This document shows, one piece after another, positions 51,148 through 58,968 of a stretch of DNA of 64,000 nucleotides. Within the stretch, counting starts at the first letter, position 1; every line of letters begins with the position of its first letter. Both the position numbers and the translations under genes were made by a program. The stretch covers positions 5,636 to 69,635 of the forward strand of contig JBHIWX010000009.1 in NCBI GenBank assembly GCA_041987205.1. The letters run 5' to 3'. The stretch comes from BOKV01 sp041987205. GTDB lineage: Bacteria; Pseudomonadota; Alphaproteobacteria; Rhizobiales; Rhizobiaceae. The notes under the pieces were generated by a model that worked only from the letters and a program-made list of their open reading frames with translations, did no database searches and had not been told where the DNA came from.

Positions 51148-52101
51148 ATGTTCCGCACGCTTTTGACCACAACCGCCATCGTCGCCGTCATGCAGACCGG
51201 TGCGTTCGCGGCCGACAACCAGACCGGCGACGCCATGACGCCGACCCCGTTCTTCCAGGAAGACGGCAAATATGAGCGCCGCGTCGACGAACAGGGCTAT
51301 TTCGAGATGGGCACGGGCCAGATTCTCGCCAACACCCTGATCGGCAAATCCGTCTACAACCGTTCGGCCGATGACGCCGAAGCGATCGGTGACGTCAACG
51401 ACATCGTCATTTCGTCGAATGGCGACGCTGAAGCCGTGATCATCGGTGTCGGTGGTTTCCTCGGCCTCGGTGAAAAGGAAGTCGCCATCGACTTCAAGCG
51501 CGTCGGCTGGGTCGACCGTGATGGCGAGCGCTGGATCGTTGTCGATGCGACCAAGGAAGAGCTCGAGGCCGCACCGGCCTATGACCGTGCGCCGGCCAAG
51601 GAAGCTTCGTCCGAATCCGACGACACCATGACCACGGCCGCGAACCAGCAGTCGGGCGACGAGACGGTGAAACCCGTCGACCAGACGGAAGAAACTGCCC
51701 AGGTCGAGGAGCCTGCCAAGGACCAGACCCAGGCCCCGGCTGAAACCGCCGAGACGATGGATCACGAGAAGATGCAGACCGTCGAGCTTGCCTCGATCGC
51801 GGCCGATGAGCTGGATGGCGCCACCGTCTATGGCGAAAACCAGGAAGAGGTCGGTGAGATCACCGAAGTGATCGTCAACGATTCCGGCAAGGTCGAGTCC
51901 TTCGTCGTCGAGGTTGGCGGTTTCCTCGGCATCAACGCCAAGAGCGTTGCCGTCGACGCCGAGAACATCGACTTCCGCAAGACCGAGGACGGCGAACTCG
52001 TTGTGTTCACGCCGTTCACCGAGGAACAGCTTGAGCAGCAGGCTGCCTACAAGTCCGAGGACAAGGACGGCTACGAGAACATGAAGGCACCGCGCAGCTA
52101 A
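51148..52101 (+). CDS. Exported protein with two PRC-barrel domains
   Basis: 317 residues. The signal peptide is FRTLLTTTAIVAVMQTGAFA/AD (about 20). Two PRC-barrel-like repeats are visible: LIGKSVYNRSADDAEAIGDVNDIVISSNGDAEAVIIGVGGFLGLGEKEVAID (about 64-115) and LDGATVYGENQEEVGEITEVIVNDSGKVESFVVEVGGFLGINAKSVAVD (about 222-270). An acidic Gln/Glu/Thr-rich linker joins them. The charged tail ends with KSEDKDGYENMKAPRS. Such proteins are abundant periplasmic stress proteins in rhizobia. The ATG follows AAGGGAG. Confidence 0.88.
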   Translation: MFRTLLTTTAIVAVMQTGAFAADNQTGDAMTPTPFFQEDGKYERRVDEQGYFEMGTGQILANTLIGKSVYNRSADDAEAIGDVNDIVISSNGDAEAVIIGVGGFLGLGEKEVAIDFKRVGWVDRDGERWIVVDATKEELEAAPAYDRAPAKEASSESDDTMTTAANQQSGDETVKPVDQTEETAQVEEPAKDQTQAPAETAETMDHEKMQTVELASIAADELDGATVYGENQEEVGEITEVIVNDSGKVESFVVEVGGFLGINAKSVAVDAENIDFRKTEDGELVVFTPFTEEQLEQQAAYKSEDKDGYENMKAPRS

Positions 52102-52120
52102 TCCGGTTCCTTCGGAATAA

Positions 52121-52151
52121 AAAGGCCGGCCACCCCGTGGCCGGCTTTTTT
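52121..52151 (+). terminator. Intrinsic terminator after the PRC-barrel gene
   Basis: GCCGGCCAC, loop CCC, GTGGCCGGC (9-bp stem), then TTTTTT, with an A-tract before it. Confidence 0.92.
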
Positions 52152-52171
52152 CATGGAACGCCGACTTTCAT

Positions 52172-52197
52172 GGAACTCCGGGCACCCCAATGCCGTT
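52172..52197 (+). promoter_or_regulatory. EcfG-type promoter upstream of the DUF883-like gene
   Basis: GGAAC (52172-52176), 17 bp, CGTT (52194-52197). Both boxes are exact and the spacer is one base longer than in the others. It lies 37 bp before the start codon and would drive the three-gene set ending with dps. Confidence 0.65.
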
Positions 52198-52233
52198 TAG
52201 CCCTGGAAGCAAGTCACGAAAGGAGATTTGATC

Positions 52234-52566
52234 ATGGCACGCACATCCACCGCTACCGCCAATGGCTCGAATGAAGCCATCAAGAAGGATTTCGAGAAGC
52301 ATGCCGGCCGCATCCGCCGGGATATTTCGGCACTGGCCGAATCCCTGACCGACGCCGGCAGCACGCTTGCCGATGACGCCAAAACCGGCGCCAACGCCAA
52401 GGCCGTCGAGCTGAAGAAGGCCTCCGACGAAACCATCCGTGAACTGCGCGCGCAGCTCGAATCGATCGAAAAGCAGATCGGCGGACAGGTTCGCGAACGC
52501 CCGATCACCGCGCTCGCCGCAGCCGCAGGCTTCGGCTTCCTGATCGCCATGCTGGCGCGCCGGTAA
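52234..52566 (+). CDS. DUF883/ElaB-YqjD-like ribosome- or membrane-associated stress protein
   Basis: 110 residues. A long charged helical region (EAIKKDFEKHAGRIRRDISALAESLTDAGSTLADD...ELRAQLESIEKQIGGQVRE) ends in a short membrane anchor RPITALAAAAGFGFLIAMLARR, the layout of the ElaB/YqjD/DUF883 group. The ATG at 52234 with AGGAGA upstream is preferred over the TTG six bases before it. It is the first gene of a set with the next membrane protein and dps. Confidence 0.8.
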   Translation: MARTSTATANGSNEAIKKDFEKHAGRIRRDISALAESLTDAGSTLADDAKTGANAKAVELKKASDETIRELRAQLESIEKQIGGQVRERPITALAAAAGFGFLIAMLARR

Positions 52567-52571
52567 TCGCC

Positions 52572-53006
52572 ATGGGTCGCAACATGCCCCTCGGCATGAT
52601 CGGATCGCTGGTGGCAGGCGAAGCCTCGTCATGGCTCGCACGGACCCGGCGCAAGGCGCTGTTCATGGCGCTCGCCGGGCTGCTTGCGCTGACAGCCTAT
52701 GTGCTGCTCGTCACCGCCGGCGTTACCGCGCTTGCCGAAAGTTACGGCACGCCGATCGCGGCACTCGTCGCGGCATGCGCAATGATCGCCACGGCCATCG
52801 TCGTCGTCGCGATCCTGCGCTTCATCGAATGGCAACAGCGACGCAAGGCGCGCGAACGCCAGTCGCGCACAGCCCTGTACGCGACCGCCGCCGCAATCGC
52901 GCTGCCCTCGCTTATCCGCAGCAAGCCCCTTCTCCTGCTCGCCCTTCTCGGCGGCGGAGGACTGCTCGCCAGCGGGGTGCTTTCGGACAACGGCGAGGAA
53001 GCCTGA
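52572..53006 (+). CDS. Inner-membrane protein, phage-holin-superfamily-like (DUF1469-type)
   Basis: 144 residues with two adjacent N-terminal membrane helices (about 29-53 and 61-82), a basic cytoplasmic stretch (RFIEWQQRRKARERQSR), and further hydrophobic segments near the C-terminus (ALYATAAAIALPSL, LLLLALLGGGGLLASGVL). Such proteins often follow DUF883 genes, and it starts 5 bp after one here. The family assignment is tentative. Confidence 0.7.
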   Translation: MGRNMPLGMIGSLVAGEASSWLARTRRKALFMALAGLLALTAYVLLVTAGVTALAESYGTPIAALVAACAMIATAIVVVAILRFIEWQQRRKARERQSRTALYATAAAIALPSLIRSKPLLLLALLGGGGLLASGVLSDNGEEA

Positions 53007-53066
53007 GCCGGGTTCCGACGCACGCATGAAATCGAACTCACCCGAAACCCGAGGAGATTTGACGTC

Positions 53067-53576
53067 ATGAACAAGAAAGTCACCGTTCTCAAGACCAAGA
53101 CCCATGTCGACAAGATGGACACGGGTCTCGAAGCAAAATATCGCGGCGAAATGTCGGAAGCGCTGACCGACATCCTGGCCGACACCTATCGGCTGACCAT
53201 CAAGAGCCACATCTATCACTGGAACGTGGTCGGGCCGCTGTTCAAGCCGCTGCACGAGCTGACCGAGGAACATTACGGCGCCCTGTTCGACGCCGCCGAC
53301 GTGATCGCGGAACGCATCCGCGCCCTCGGCCATTTGGCGCCCGAGCGCCTGGCCGACACCTCGAAATTCGCGCCGTCCGGTGCCTCGGTGAAGAATCTGA
53401 CGGCCGGCGAAATGGTCGAGGATCTGATCACCGACCACGAGGCCGCGGTCCGCGCAATGCGCGAGGCCGGCGTCAAGGCCGACGAGAATGGCGATCTCGT
53501 TACCGCAGACATGCTGACGGCCCGTCTCACCTTTCACGAAAAGGCATTGTGGATGCTGCGGGCGCACGTCGCCTGA
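53067..53576 (+). CDS. dps: Dps, DNA-protecting ferritin-like protein
   Basis: 169 residues. The ferroxidase site motif HIYHWNVVGPLFKPLHELTEEHYGALFDAADVIAERIRALG is clear (His near 50 and 53, Asp near 75, Glu near 79). A lysine-rich N-terminus (NKKVTVLKTKTHVDK) could bind DNA. It forms a dodecamer that stores iron and removes H2O2. It lies downstream of the EcfG-type promoter at 52172, with no other promoter seen in the 60-bp gap before it. Confidence 0.93.
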   Translation: MNKKVTVLKTKTHVDKMDTGLEAKYRGEMSEALTDILADTYRLTIKSHIYHWNVVGPLFKPLHELTEEHYGALFDAADVIAERIRALGHLAPERLADTSKFAPSGASVKNLTAGEMVEDLITDHEAAVRAMREAGVKADENGDLVTADMLTARLTFHEKALWMLRAHVA

Positions 53577-53604
53577 GCCCACACTTCCGGAGGGGAAGCG
53601 CAGG

Positions 53605-53634
53605 AAAGCCGGTCGCGACACGCGGCCGGCTTTT
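53605..53634 (+). terminator. Intrinsic terminator after dps
   Basis: GCCGGTCGCG, loop ACA, CGCGGCCGGC (10-bp stem, one G-T pair), then TTTT. Confidence 0.88.
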
Positions 53635-53666
53635 CTCGTTTTATGGAATTCATTGCAAGGCGGGGA

Positions 53667-54566
53667 TCAGGCCGGAACGCGCAACAGCTTCAGTTCGCCC
53701 GGATGGATCTCGAAGGTGACCGAGGACGGCAGGTCGACCAGTTCGCCGTCGACGACGGCCTTGGCCTTGCGCCGCGTGCGCGGGAATTCGAAGGTCACGC
53801 GTTCCGCTTCCTCGAACCGTATGTCGGGATTGGCGCGCCAGGTGCCGAGCCCGATATCGATGAACATCCGGGCATTCGCGGCATTGCTGGCGGGCCGCGC
53901 GTAATAAACGCCAAGCTTGCCAGTCAGCAGGTCGTCGGCATAGGGCATGTGCCCCTCGCCGAAAGGATTGTTCGAGACGGCAAGCGAGGACAGCCGCAAT
54001 CTCTGGCCATTGCCGTCGATGTCGAGATCGACGGGAAAGGAAGGCGGCCTGCGGATCGAATCGATCGCCGCCGAGATGGATGCACCGATCTTGCCCAGCC
54101 GCGACTTGAACTCTCGTTCCTCGCGAAGCTGGACCATGCGGGGCTGGAAGCCGACCGAATAGTGTAGCAGGAAGGGATGGTCGTTGGCCGTTGCGATATC
54201 GCCGTTGACGACCTCACCTCGGGCAAGGGCCTGTGCCGCGTCGTAAATTTCCAGCGGCACGCCGAGAGAACGCGCGAACAGGTTGAGCGTGCCGGCGGGG
54301 ATGACCCCCATGGGTTTGCCGATCTTCCACGCCATCGCGCCCGCGCTTGAGACGGTACCGTCACCGCCGGCCACGATAACCACCTCGCTGCGATCGTCGC
54401 CGAACGCCGATTCCAGGGCGTCGGGCACGTCGGCGCCCTCGATGATCCTGGTCTCGACCGCGCGCCCCTCGGCCCCGAACGCCGACTCGACATGCCGGCG
54501 GTAGTCGTCGAGATCGGTCGTGCGCAGGGTCCCGCTGTCGGCATTGAGGATGACCAGTGAACGCAT
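53667..54566 (-). CDS. Diacylglycerol/lipid kinase-family protein
   Basis: 299 residues. The catalytic-domain motif VVIVAGGDGTVSSAGAMAWKIGKPMGVIPAGTLNLFARSLGVP is that of DagK/YegS/sphingosine kinases, with the Gly-rich GGDGT near 68-72. C-terminal residues include VVDGELVDLPSSVTFEI. It probably phosphorylates a lipid at the cytoplasmic face of the membrane. The ATG at 54566 begins the family homology. It lies 28 bp after the crp-like stop. Confidence 0.9.
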   Translation of the reverse strand: MRSLVILNADSGTLRTTDLDDYRRHVESAFGAEGRAVETRIIEGADVPDALESAFGDDRSEVVIVAGGDGTVSSAGAMAWKIGKPMGVIPAGTLNLFARSLGVPLEIYDAAQALARGEVVNGDIATANDHPFLLHYSVGFQPRMVQLREEREFKSRLGKIGASISAAIDSIRRPPSFPVDLDIDGNGQRLRLSSLAVSNNPFGEGHMPYADDLLTGKLGVYYARPASNAANARMFIDIGLGTWRANPDIRFEEAERVTFEFPRTRRKAKAVVDGELVDLPSSVTFEIHPGELKLLRVPA

Positions 54567-54594
54567 CGCGGCTGTCACTCTTTGTTGGGTTCTG

Positions 54595-55335
54595 TCAGAG
54601 AAACGGCCGCTTGACTTCCGGCGGCATGTCCCAGCCCGCAATGTCCTTCAGGCCCTCGCTGTCGAGCACCTCGCAGGAACGGTCGTGCCAGCGGATCAGT
54701 TTGCGGTCGGCGAGCTTCCGTAAGGTCTTGTTGGTGTGGACGACCGACAGGCCAAGCGTGTCGGCAACGTGCAACTGGGTAAGCGGCAGGAGCAATTTGG
54801 CCTTTTTCCCACCCATGCCAGTCTGTTTCGCCCGCAGGTCGAGCAGGGCGAGCAGATAGGCCGCGCGCTCCAGCGCCGAGCGGCGACCGACGCTCAGGAG
54901 GTTTTCATCGAGCAGACGTTCCTCGCGCGAGGCAATCCAGGTGATGTCGTATCCCAGCCCCGGGTGGCGATTGAACAGGTCCATCAGGCGCGTCCGCTCG
55001 AAGACACACAGCTTTGCCGTCGAAAGCGCCTCGACCGAATGCTGCATCTCCTTCATGAGGGAGCCTTGCAGCCCGACAAGATCGCCCGGCAGGACGAAAT
55101 TGAGGATCTGACGGCGTCCGTCCTCAAGCGTCTTGTAGCGGAAGGCCCAGCCGTCGACCATCGTATAGAGATGCGCGCTGTGCGACCCCTCAAGAAACAG
55201 GGTCGCACCGGGATCGACATCAAGTTCGCCCGTCTTGAATTCGGTCATGAAAGCCGCCTCTTCCGCGGTGAACGCGCGGAAGGTATCGATCTTGCGAAGC
55301 GGACACTGACTGCACTTCACCCGTTCGACTTGCAC
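54595..55335 (-). CDS. Crp/Fnr-family transcriptional regulator
   Basis: 246 residues. N-terminal CSQCPLRKIDTFRAFT (Cys8, Cys11) leads into a cNMP-type barrel (VDPGATLFLEGSHSAHLYTMVDGWAFRYKTLEDGRRQILNFVLPGDLVG). The C-terminal HTH is LTQLHVADTLGLSVVHTNKTLRKLADRKLI. One more Cys lies in AKLCVFER. The usual third N-terminal FNR cysteine is not evident, so a standard [4Fe-4S] FNR sensor is doubtful. It could recognise TTGA-N6-TCAA-like sites. Confidence 0.9.
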   Translation of the reverse strand: MQVERVKCSQCPLRKIDTFRAFTAEEAAFMTEFKTGELDVDPGATLFLEGSHSAHLYTMVDGWAFRYKTLEDGRRQILNFVLPGDLVGLQGSLMKEMQHSVEALSTAKLCVFERTRLMDLFNRHPGLGYDITWIASREERLLDENLLSVGRRSALERAAYLLALLDLRAKQTGMGGKKAKLLLPLTQLHVADTLGLSVVHTNKTLRKLADRKLIRWHDRSCEVLDSEGLKDIAGWDMPPEVKRPFL

Positions 55336-55377
55336 GATCCTGCCTACCCTTCATGACGGCGGGCTTGTAACTAAAGC

Positions 55378-55403
55378 CTTGCCGGACCAACAGACCCGGC
55401 AAG
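55378..55403 (-). terminator. Weak hairpin after ecfG (possible terminator)
   Basis: CTTGCCGG and CCGGCAAG form an 8-bp stem with a 10-base loop just after the ecfG stop. There is no clear T-run on the minus strand, so it may be only a partial terminator. Confidence 0.4.
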
Positions 55404-55409
55404 ATAGCA

Positions 55410-55976
55410 TCACACCGCGAAAGAGCGCAAAGTGACGGGCGCCGATATCGCATCGGGTCCGTAGTCGTTTTCGCCGTCGATCTGGAGCAGTTCCTGCAGG
55501 CGCGAACGGGCGCGGCTCACACGGCTCTTGATGGTGCCGGTGCGACAGCCGCAGATTTCCGCAGCCTCCTCGTAGGAAAAGCCGGAAGCACCGACCAGAA
55601 GCAGCGCCTCGCGCTGGTCTTCCGGGAGTTCGTTCAGCGCCTCGGAGAAGTCCTGCAGGTCGAGCATGCCATACTGGCCGGGATGGACCGCCATGTTTTC
55701 GGTGAAATAGCCCTCGCTGTCCTGGATCTCGCGGCCCTTCTTGCGCATCTGGCTGTAGAACTCGTTACGCAGGATGGTGAAGACCCAGGCACGGATATTG
55801 GTGCCGGGCTTGAAGCTGCTCTGGGCACCCCAGGCCTTCAGAATGGCGTCCTGCACGAGATCGTCGGCGCGTTCGGAATTGCCGCACAGCGACACGGCAA
55901 AGGCACGAAGATTGGGCAACACCGCAAGCAGGTCGCGCTTGAAGACGTCGCCGGCGTCGTTCCCGGCCTTACTCAT
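55410..55976 (-). CDS. ecfG: General stress response ECF sigma factor EcfG
   Basis: 188 residues. Region 2 (DLLAVLPNLRAFAVSLCGNSERADDLVQDAILKAWGAQSSFKPGTNIRAWVFTILRNEFYSQMRKKGRE) and region 4 (LNELPEDQREALLLVGASGFSYEEAAEICGCRTGTIKSRVSRARSRLQELL) match EcfG/SigT proteins. It directs transcription from GGAAC-N16/17-CGTT promoters when released from NepR. It overlaps nepR by 8 bp, which couples sigma and anti-sigma synthesis. It is the likely master of the small-gene island on both sides. Confidence 0.94.
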   Translation of the reverse strand: MSKAGNDAGDVFKRDLLAVLPNLRAFAVSLCGNSERADDLVQDAILKAWGAQSSFKPGTNIRAWVFTILRNEFYSQMRKKGREIQDSEGYFTENMAVHPGQYGMLDLQDFSEALNELPEDQREALLLVGASGFSYEEAAEICGCRTGTIKSRVSRARSRLQELLQIDGENDYGPDAISAPVTLRSFAV

Positions 55977-56181
55977 TGCCGCCGTCCTTCTTCGACTGCA
56001 CGCGCTCTGCTTCGTCGAGCTGCTCGAGAAGGTCGAGGAACCGGTCGGGGATTCCCTCCTGCTCCACGGAACTGTAAAGTGCCTTGAGCTTGAGACTGAT
56101 AATCTTGTTGGGATCGGTCTTTCCCCGACCGCCGCTGGTGGCTCGATCCGCATTCGGTTGTGGCATTTTCTTGTCACTCAT
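55969..56181 (-). CDS. nepR: NepR, anti-sigma factor of the general stress response
   Basis: 70 residues. The conserved NepR core is KIISLKLKALYSSVEQEGIPDRFLDLLEQLDEAE: two helices that bind EcfG or, after a stress signal, phosphorylated PhyR. A polar N-terminus and a charged tail flank it. It is translated with ecfG from the EcfG-type promoter at 56202-56226, giving autoregulation. Confidence 0.93.
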   Translation of the reverse strand: MSDKKMPQPNADRATSGGRGKTDPNKIISLKLKALYSSVEQEGIPDRFLDLLEQLDEAERVQSKKDGGNE

Positions 56182-56201
56182 TTCGTGTTCGATCCTCCAA
56201 A

Positions 56202-56226
56202 AACGCACACCGGGGAAAAAAGTTCC
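56202..56226 (-). promoter_or_regulatory. EcfG-type promoter for nepR-ecfG
   Basis: Minus strand: GGAAC, 16 bp, CGTT, both exact, 21 bp before the nepR start codon. It is back-to-back with the phyR promoter, the usual layout of this locus. Confidence 0.85.
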
Positions 56227-56234
56227 CGACCGAC

Positions 56235-56259
56235 GGAACCAACTCTTTCGACAACCGTT
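56235..56259 (+). promoter_or_regulatory. EcfG-type promoter for phyR
   Basis: GGAAC (56235-56239), 16 bp, CGTT (56256-56259), both exact, 44 bp before the phyR start codon. Only 8 bp separate its -35 box from that of the divergent nepR promoter. Confidence 0.85.
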
Positions 56260-56303
56260 ATCATCGCGGATTGTCCGAAGCCATCATTCAGGGAGAATGG
56301 TAT

Positions 56304-57098
56304 ATGCCAATCGCTGCGCAAATCGCGCCTCACCTTCCCTACCTGCGCCGTTTCGCTCGCGCTGTCACGGGGTCCCAGTCCTCCGGAGATGCTTATGTAG
56401 CGGCGGTTCTTGAAGCCCTCATCGCGGATGTATCGATCTTTCCCGAGGCCTCGAACGACCGGATTTCACTCTACAAACTGTTTTCGACCCTGTTCGGTTC
56501 CATATCGATCAATCTGGGCGAAACTCAATCGCCCTTCGCCTGGGAACAGCGCGCAAGCGAGAATCTTCAGAACATAACACCACGCGCGCGCCAGGCATTC
56601 CTGCTCGCTGCCGTGGAGGGTTTCGACGAGGGTGCTGTGGGCGAAATTCTCGGCGCCGATCGCGTCGAGGTAGACCGCCTGCTCAAACAGGCATCCGGCG
56701 AGATTTCGCAACAGGTTGCGACCGACGTGATGATCATCGAGGACGAACCGCTGATCGCCATGGACATCGAGGAAATGGTGCTGTCGCTGGGCCACTCGGT
56801 AAGCGGCATCGCGCGCACCCATTCGGAAGCGGTGGAGCTGTTCAACGCCAGCAAGCCGAAAATGGTCCTCGCCGACATCCAGCTCGCCGATGGCAGCTCC
56901 GGCATCGACGCGGTCAACGAGATTCTGAAGACGGCCGATATCCCCGTGATCTTCATCACGGCGTTCCCCGAAAGGCTCTTGACGGGCGACCGGCCCGAGC
57001 CGGCGTTCCTCGTCACCAAACCCTTCAATCCGGAAATGGTTAAGGCCTTGATCAGTCAGGCCCTTTTCTTCAACCGGGCAGAGGCGCCGGCCCATTGA
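56304..57098 (+). CDS. phyR: PhyR, anti-anti-sigma response regulator
   Basis: 264 residues. The N-terminal sigma-like domain (about 1-135, HLPYLRRFARAVTGSQSSGDAYVAAVLEAL ... ITPRARQAFLLAAVEGFDEGAVGEILG) mimics EcfG. The C-terminal receiver (VMIIEDEPLIAMDIEEMV) has the phospho-acceptor Asp191 (VLADIQLADGSSG), Thr219 and Lys239 (VTKPFNP). Phosphorylation lets it sequester NepR and free EcfG. The ATG follows GGGAGAATGG. It is divergent from nepR-ecfG. Confidence 0.95.
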   Translation: MPIAAQIAPHLPYLRRFARAVTGSQSSGDAYVAAVLEALIADVSIFPEASNDRISLYKLFSTLFGSISINLGETQSPFAWEQRASENLQNITPRARQAFLLAAVEGFDEGAVGEILGADRVEVDRLLKQASGEISQQVATDVMIIEDEPLIAMDIEEMVLSLGHSVSGIARTHSEAVELFNASKPKMVLADIQLADGSSGIDAVNEILKTADIPVIFITAFPERLLTGDRPEPAFLVTKPFNPEMVKALISQALFFNRAEAPAH

Positions 57099-57116
57099 AA
57101 ATATTGTCTCGAAACG

Positions 57117-57141
57117 GGAACCGGGTAAGGGGCAAGGCGTT
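57117..57141 (+). promoter_or_regulatory. EcfG-type promoter for the DUF1328 gene
   Basis: GGAAC (57117-57121), 16 bp, CGTT (57138-57141), both exact, 32 bp before the start codon. Confidence 0.78.
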
Positions 57142-57173
57142 GTATTTCCATCGACAACAGATGGAGAAAAACG

Positions 57174-57338
57174 ATGCTCTATTACGCCCTGGTCTTTCTG
57201 GTAGTCGCGCTGATCGCAGGCGCGCTTGGTTTCGGCGGCATCGCCGGTGCTTCGGCCGGCATTGCCCAGATTCTGTTCTTCGTCTTCCTCGCCCTGCTGC
57301 TGGTCTCGGTCGTAGCCGGTGTCTTCAGGCGAACGTGA
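57174..57338 (+). CDS. DUF1328-family small membrane protein
   Basis: 54 residues: LYYALVFLVVALIAGALGFGG, then IAGASAGIAQILFFVFLALLLV, ending SVVAGVFRRT. Two hydrophobic helices and the ALGFxGIAGxxAGIAxxLFxxFL pattern are the DUF1328/YtjA family. Function is unknown. The gene has its own EcfG promoter and terminator, so it is a monocistronic member of the general stress regulon. Confidence 0.9.
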   Translation: MLYYALVFLVVALIAGALGFGGIAGASAGIAQILFFVFLALLLVSVVAGVFRRT

Positions 57339-57360
57339 CGGGTTCATCCCTACTTCCTCA

Positions 57361-57395
57361 AAAAAGGGTGGCTGTTTCCGGCAGCCACCCTTTTT
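57361..57395 (+). terminator. Intrinsic terminator after the DUF1328 gene
   Basis: GGGTGGCTG, loop TTTCCGG, CAGCCACCC (9-bp stem) followed by TTTTT, with AAAAA before it. Confidence 0.93.
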
Positions 57396-57429
57396 ATCGT
57401 CCAATCCCAGACGACACCTGACAAGCATC

Positions 57430-58410
57430 ATGCCGTACAAACTGCCCACGGAAACCAGAGGAGCCCTGACGCCGCTTTTGCTGCTGGCATTGAAGTCCGC
57501 CAGCGTGGGCGTCGTCGTAAAGGGATCGGACGGCAAATGCCTCTACGCCTCGGGACTGCCCGACTATTTTCCCGCGCTCGACGTTGGCCAAATGGCCGAC
57601 GAAACATTGTTTGACGACGACTGGCTGCCCTCCATGCGCGAAGCGCAGGATCAGGCACTGCAGGGCAACGAGCCGGTGACGCTGGAACTCTCGCGAACCA
57701 CGAACAGCCAGTATTACACCTGCGAGTGTTCGGTACAGCGCTACGAGGCAGAGACGGAAGAGACCGGCGTCATCATCACCTTCGTCGACCTCACCAATGA
57801 GCGAAAGCGCGAGGATACGCTCAAGGCGCTGCTCAGGGAGGTCAGCCATCGCTCCAAGAACCTGCTCGCGATCATCCAGAGCATCGCGATGCAGACGGCG
57901 CTGAGTTCCGACGATCTCGAAACCTTTGTCAGCAGCTTTCGTGGCCGCATCGCCGCCTTGTCCTCCGCGCAGGACCTGGTGACCGATTCCAACTGGCGCG
58001 GCGCCATGTTCCGCGAACTGGTGGCGCGCCAGTTCGCACGCTATGTCGACGAAGACGACGAGCGTATCGAAATCAGCGGACCGGATTTCCTCCTGCTACC
58101 CAATGGCGCGACCCATATCGGCCTCGCCCTGCACGAACTGATCGTCAACGCCATTGGCTATGGTGCGCTGTCGAACGATGGCGGTCATATCCGACTCTCT
58201 GTTGCCAGCGGCGAGAACGGCATGTTCGAGATTTTCTGGGATGAGGATCCCGGCAGCAGTGCCGACCATGACGAGCCCGTCGAACCGGATGGCAAGCGGC
58301 ATTTCGGCAGCACGGTCCTGCAGAGAGTGGTGCCCACCGCGCTTGAGGGGACGGCGGAATACTCGATCGAACCCGACCGCGTGCAATACCGGCTGCATTT
58401 CACGCCCTGA
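57430..58410 (+). CDS. Cytosolic HWE/HisKA_2-type sensor histidine kinase
   Basis: 326 residues with no membrane segment. The N-terminal PAS-like domain (about 10-125) includes SASVGVVVKGSDGKCLYASGLPDYF. The phospho-acceptor box is REVSHRSKNLLAIIQSIAMQTA (His140), of the HisKA_2/HWE type. ATP-binding-domain motifs are LALHELIVNAIGYGALSN (N box) and FEIFWDEDPG. Kinases of this class phosphorylate PhyR in other alphaproteobacteria. Its position 331 bp from phyR supports that role, but it is inferred. Confidence 0.9.
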   Translation: MPYKLPTETRGALTPLLLLALKSASVGVVVKGSDGKCLYASGLPDYFPALDVGQMADETLFDDDWLPSMREAQDQALQGNEPVTLELSRTTNSQYYTCECSVQRYEAETEETGVIITFVDLTNERKREDTLKALLREVSHRSKNLLAIIQSIAMQTALSSDDLETFVSSFRGRIAALSSAQDLVTDSNWRGAMFRELVARQFARYVDEDDERIEISGPDFLLLPNGATHIGLALHELIVNAIGYGALSNDGGHIRLSVASGENGMFEIFWDEDPGSSADHDEPVEPDGKRHFGSTVLQRVVPTALEGTAEYSIEPDRVQYRLHFTP

Positions 58411-58464
58411 CCCGTCGACGCGGGACCGAACGAGACCTGACCACACACTCCGGCCATGACAAGC

Positions 58465-58504
58465 AAAAAAGCCCGACACCGGGGGAGTGGTGTCGGGCTG
58501 TTTC
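58465..58504. terminator. Terminator shared by the HWE kinase and csbD-like genes
   Basis: AGCCCGACACC, loop GGGGGAGT, GGTGTCGGGCT (11-bp stem). The minus strand has a TTTTTT run after the stem, which fits ending the csbD-like transcript. The plus strand has only a short T-run. Confidence 0.82.
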
Positions 58505-58635
58505 CAGCTGGGGGACGAAGCTGGCGGGCTGCTTGGGGACGTCGGGCGGGTGGGGCAGCCATCCGGAAAACGCACGGACGGGGGATTGGTTCCCTTGGCG
58601 TGAACTTTTTTCGCGCGCTTTAAGTGCCGGTCGCG

Positions 58636-58833
58636 TCAGTGGCGGTCCAGCCAGGCGTCGATTTCGCGCTCGGCCTCGTCCTGCGCCTTGCCGTAGCGCT
58701 CCTGGAGCTTGCCGGCAAGCTGCTTGCGGTTGCCGTCGATGACGTCGAGATCGTCGCCCGTAAGCTTGCCCCATTGCTCCTGTACGCCACCCTTGAATTG
58801 TTCCCAATTGCCTTCGATCTGGTTCCAGTTCAT
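58636..58833 (-). CDS. CsbD-family stress protein
   Basis: 65 residues beginning with NWNQIEGNWEQFKGGVQEQWGKLTGDDL, the CsbD family signature, then VIDGNRKQLAGKLQERYGKAQDEAEREI. It is small, charged and soluble. CsbD proteins are induced by general stress sigma factors in many bacteria, though their function is unknown. An EcfG-type promoter lies 51 bp upstream. Confidence 0.93.
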   Translation of the reverse strand: MNWNQIEGNWEQFKGGVQEQWGKLTGDDLDVIDGNRKQLAGKLQERYGKAQDEAEREIDAWLDRH

Positions 58834-58883
58834 GTCGGTCTCCTTTCATATCTCTGGCGGCACGTTGGCCGCGACGTGCATAA

Positions 58884-58909
58884 AACGTTCCGGCGCCGGC
58901 GAAGGTTCC
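58884..58909 (-). promoter_or_regulatory. EcfG-type promoter for the csbD-like gene
   Basis: Minus strand: GGAAC, 17 bp, CGTT, both boxes exact, 51 bp before the start codon. Confidence 0.68.
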
Positions 58910-58968
58910 GCACACCGCGCCACGTCTGCATTGTCATTTCTTAATTACGTCCGCCGGAAGGTCTGGTA

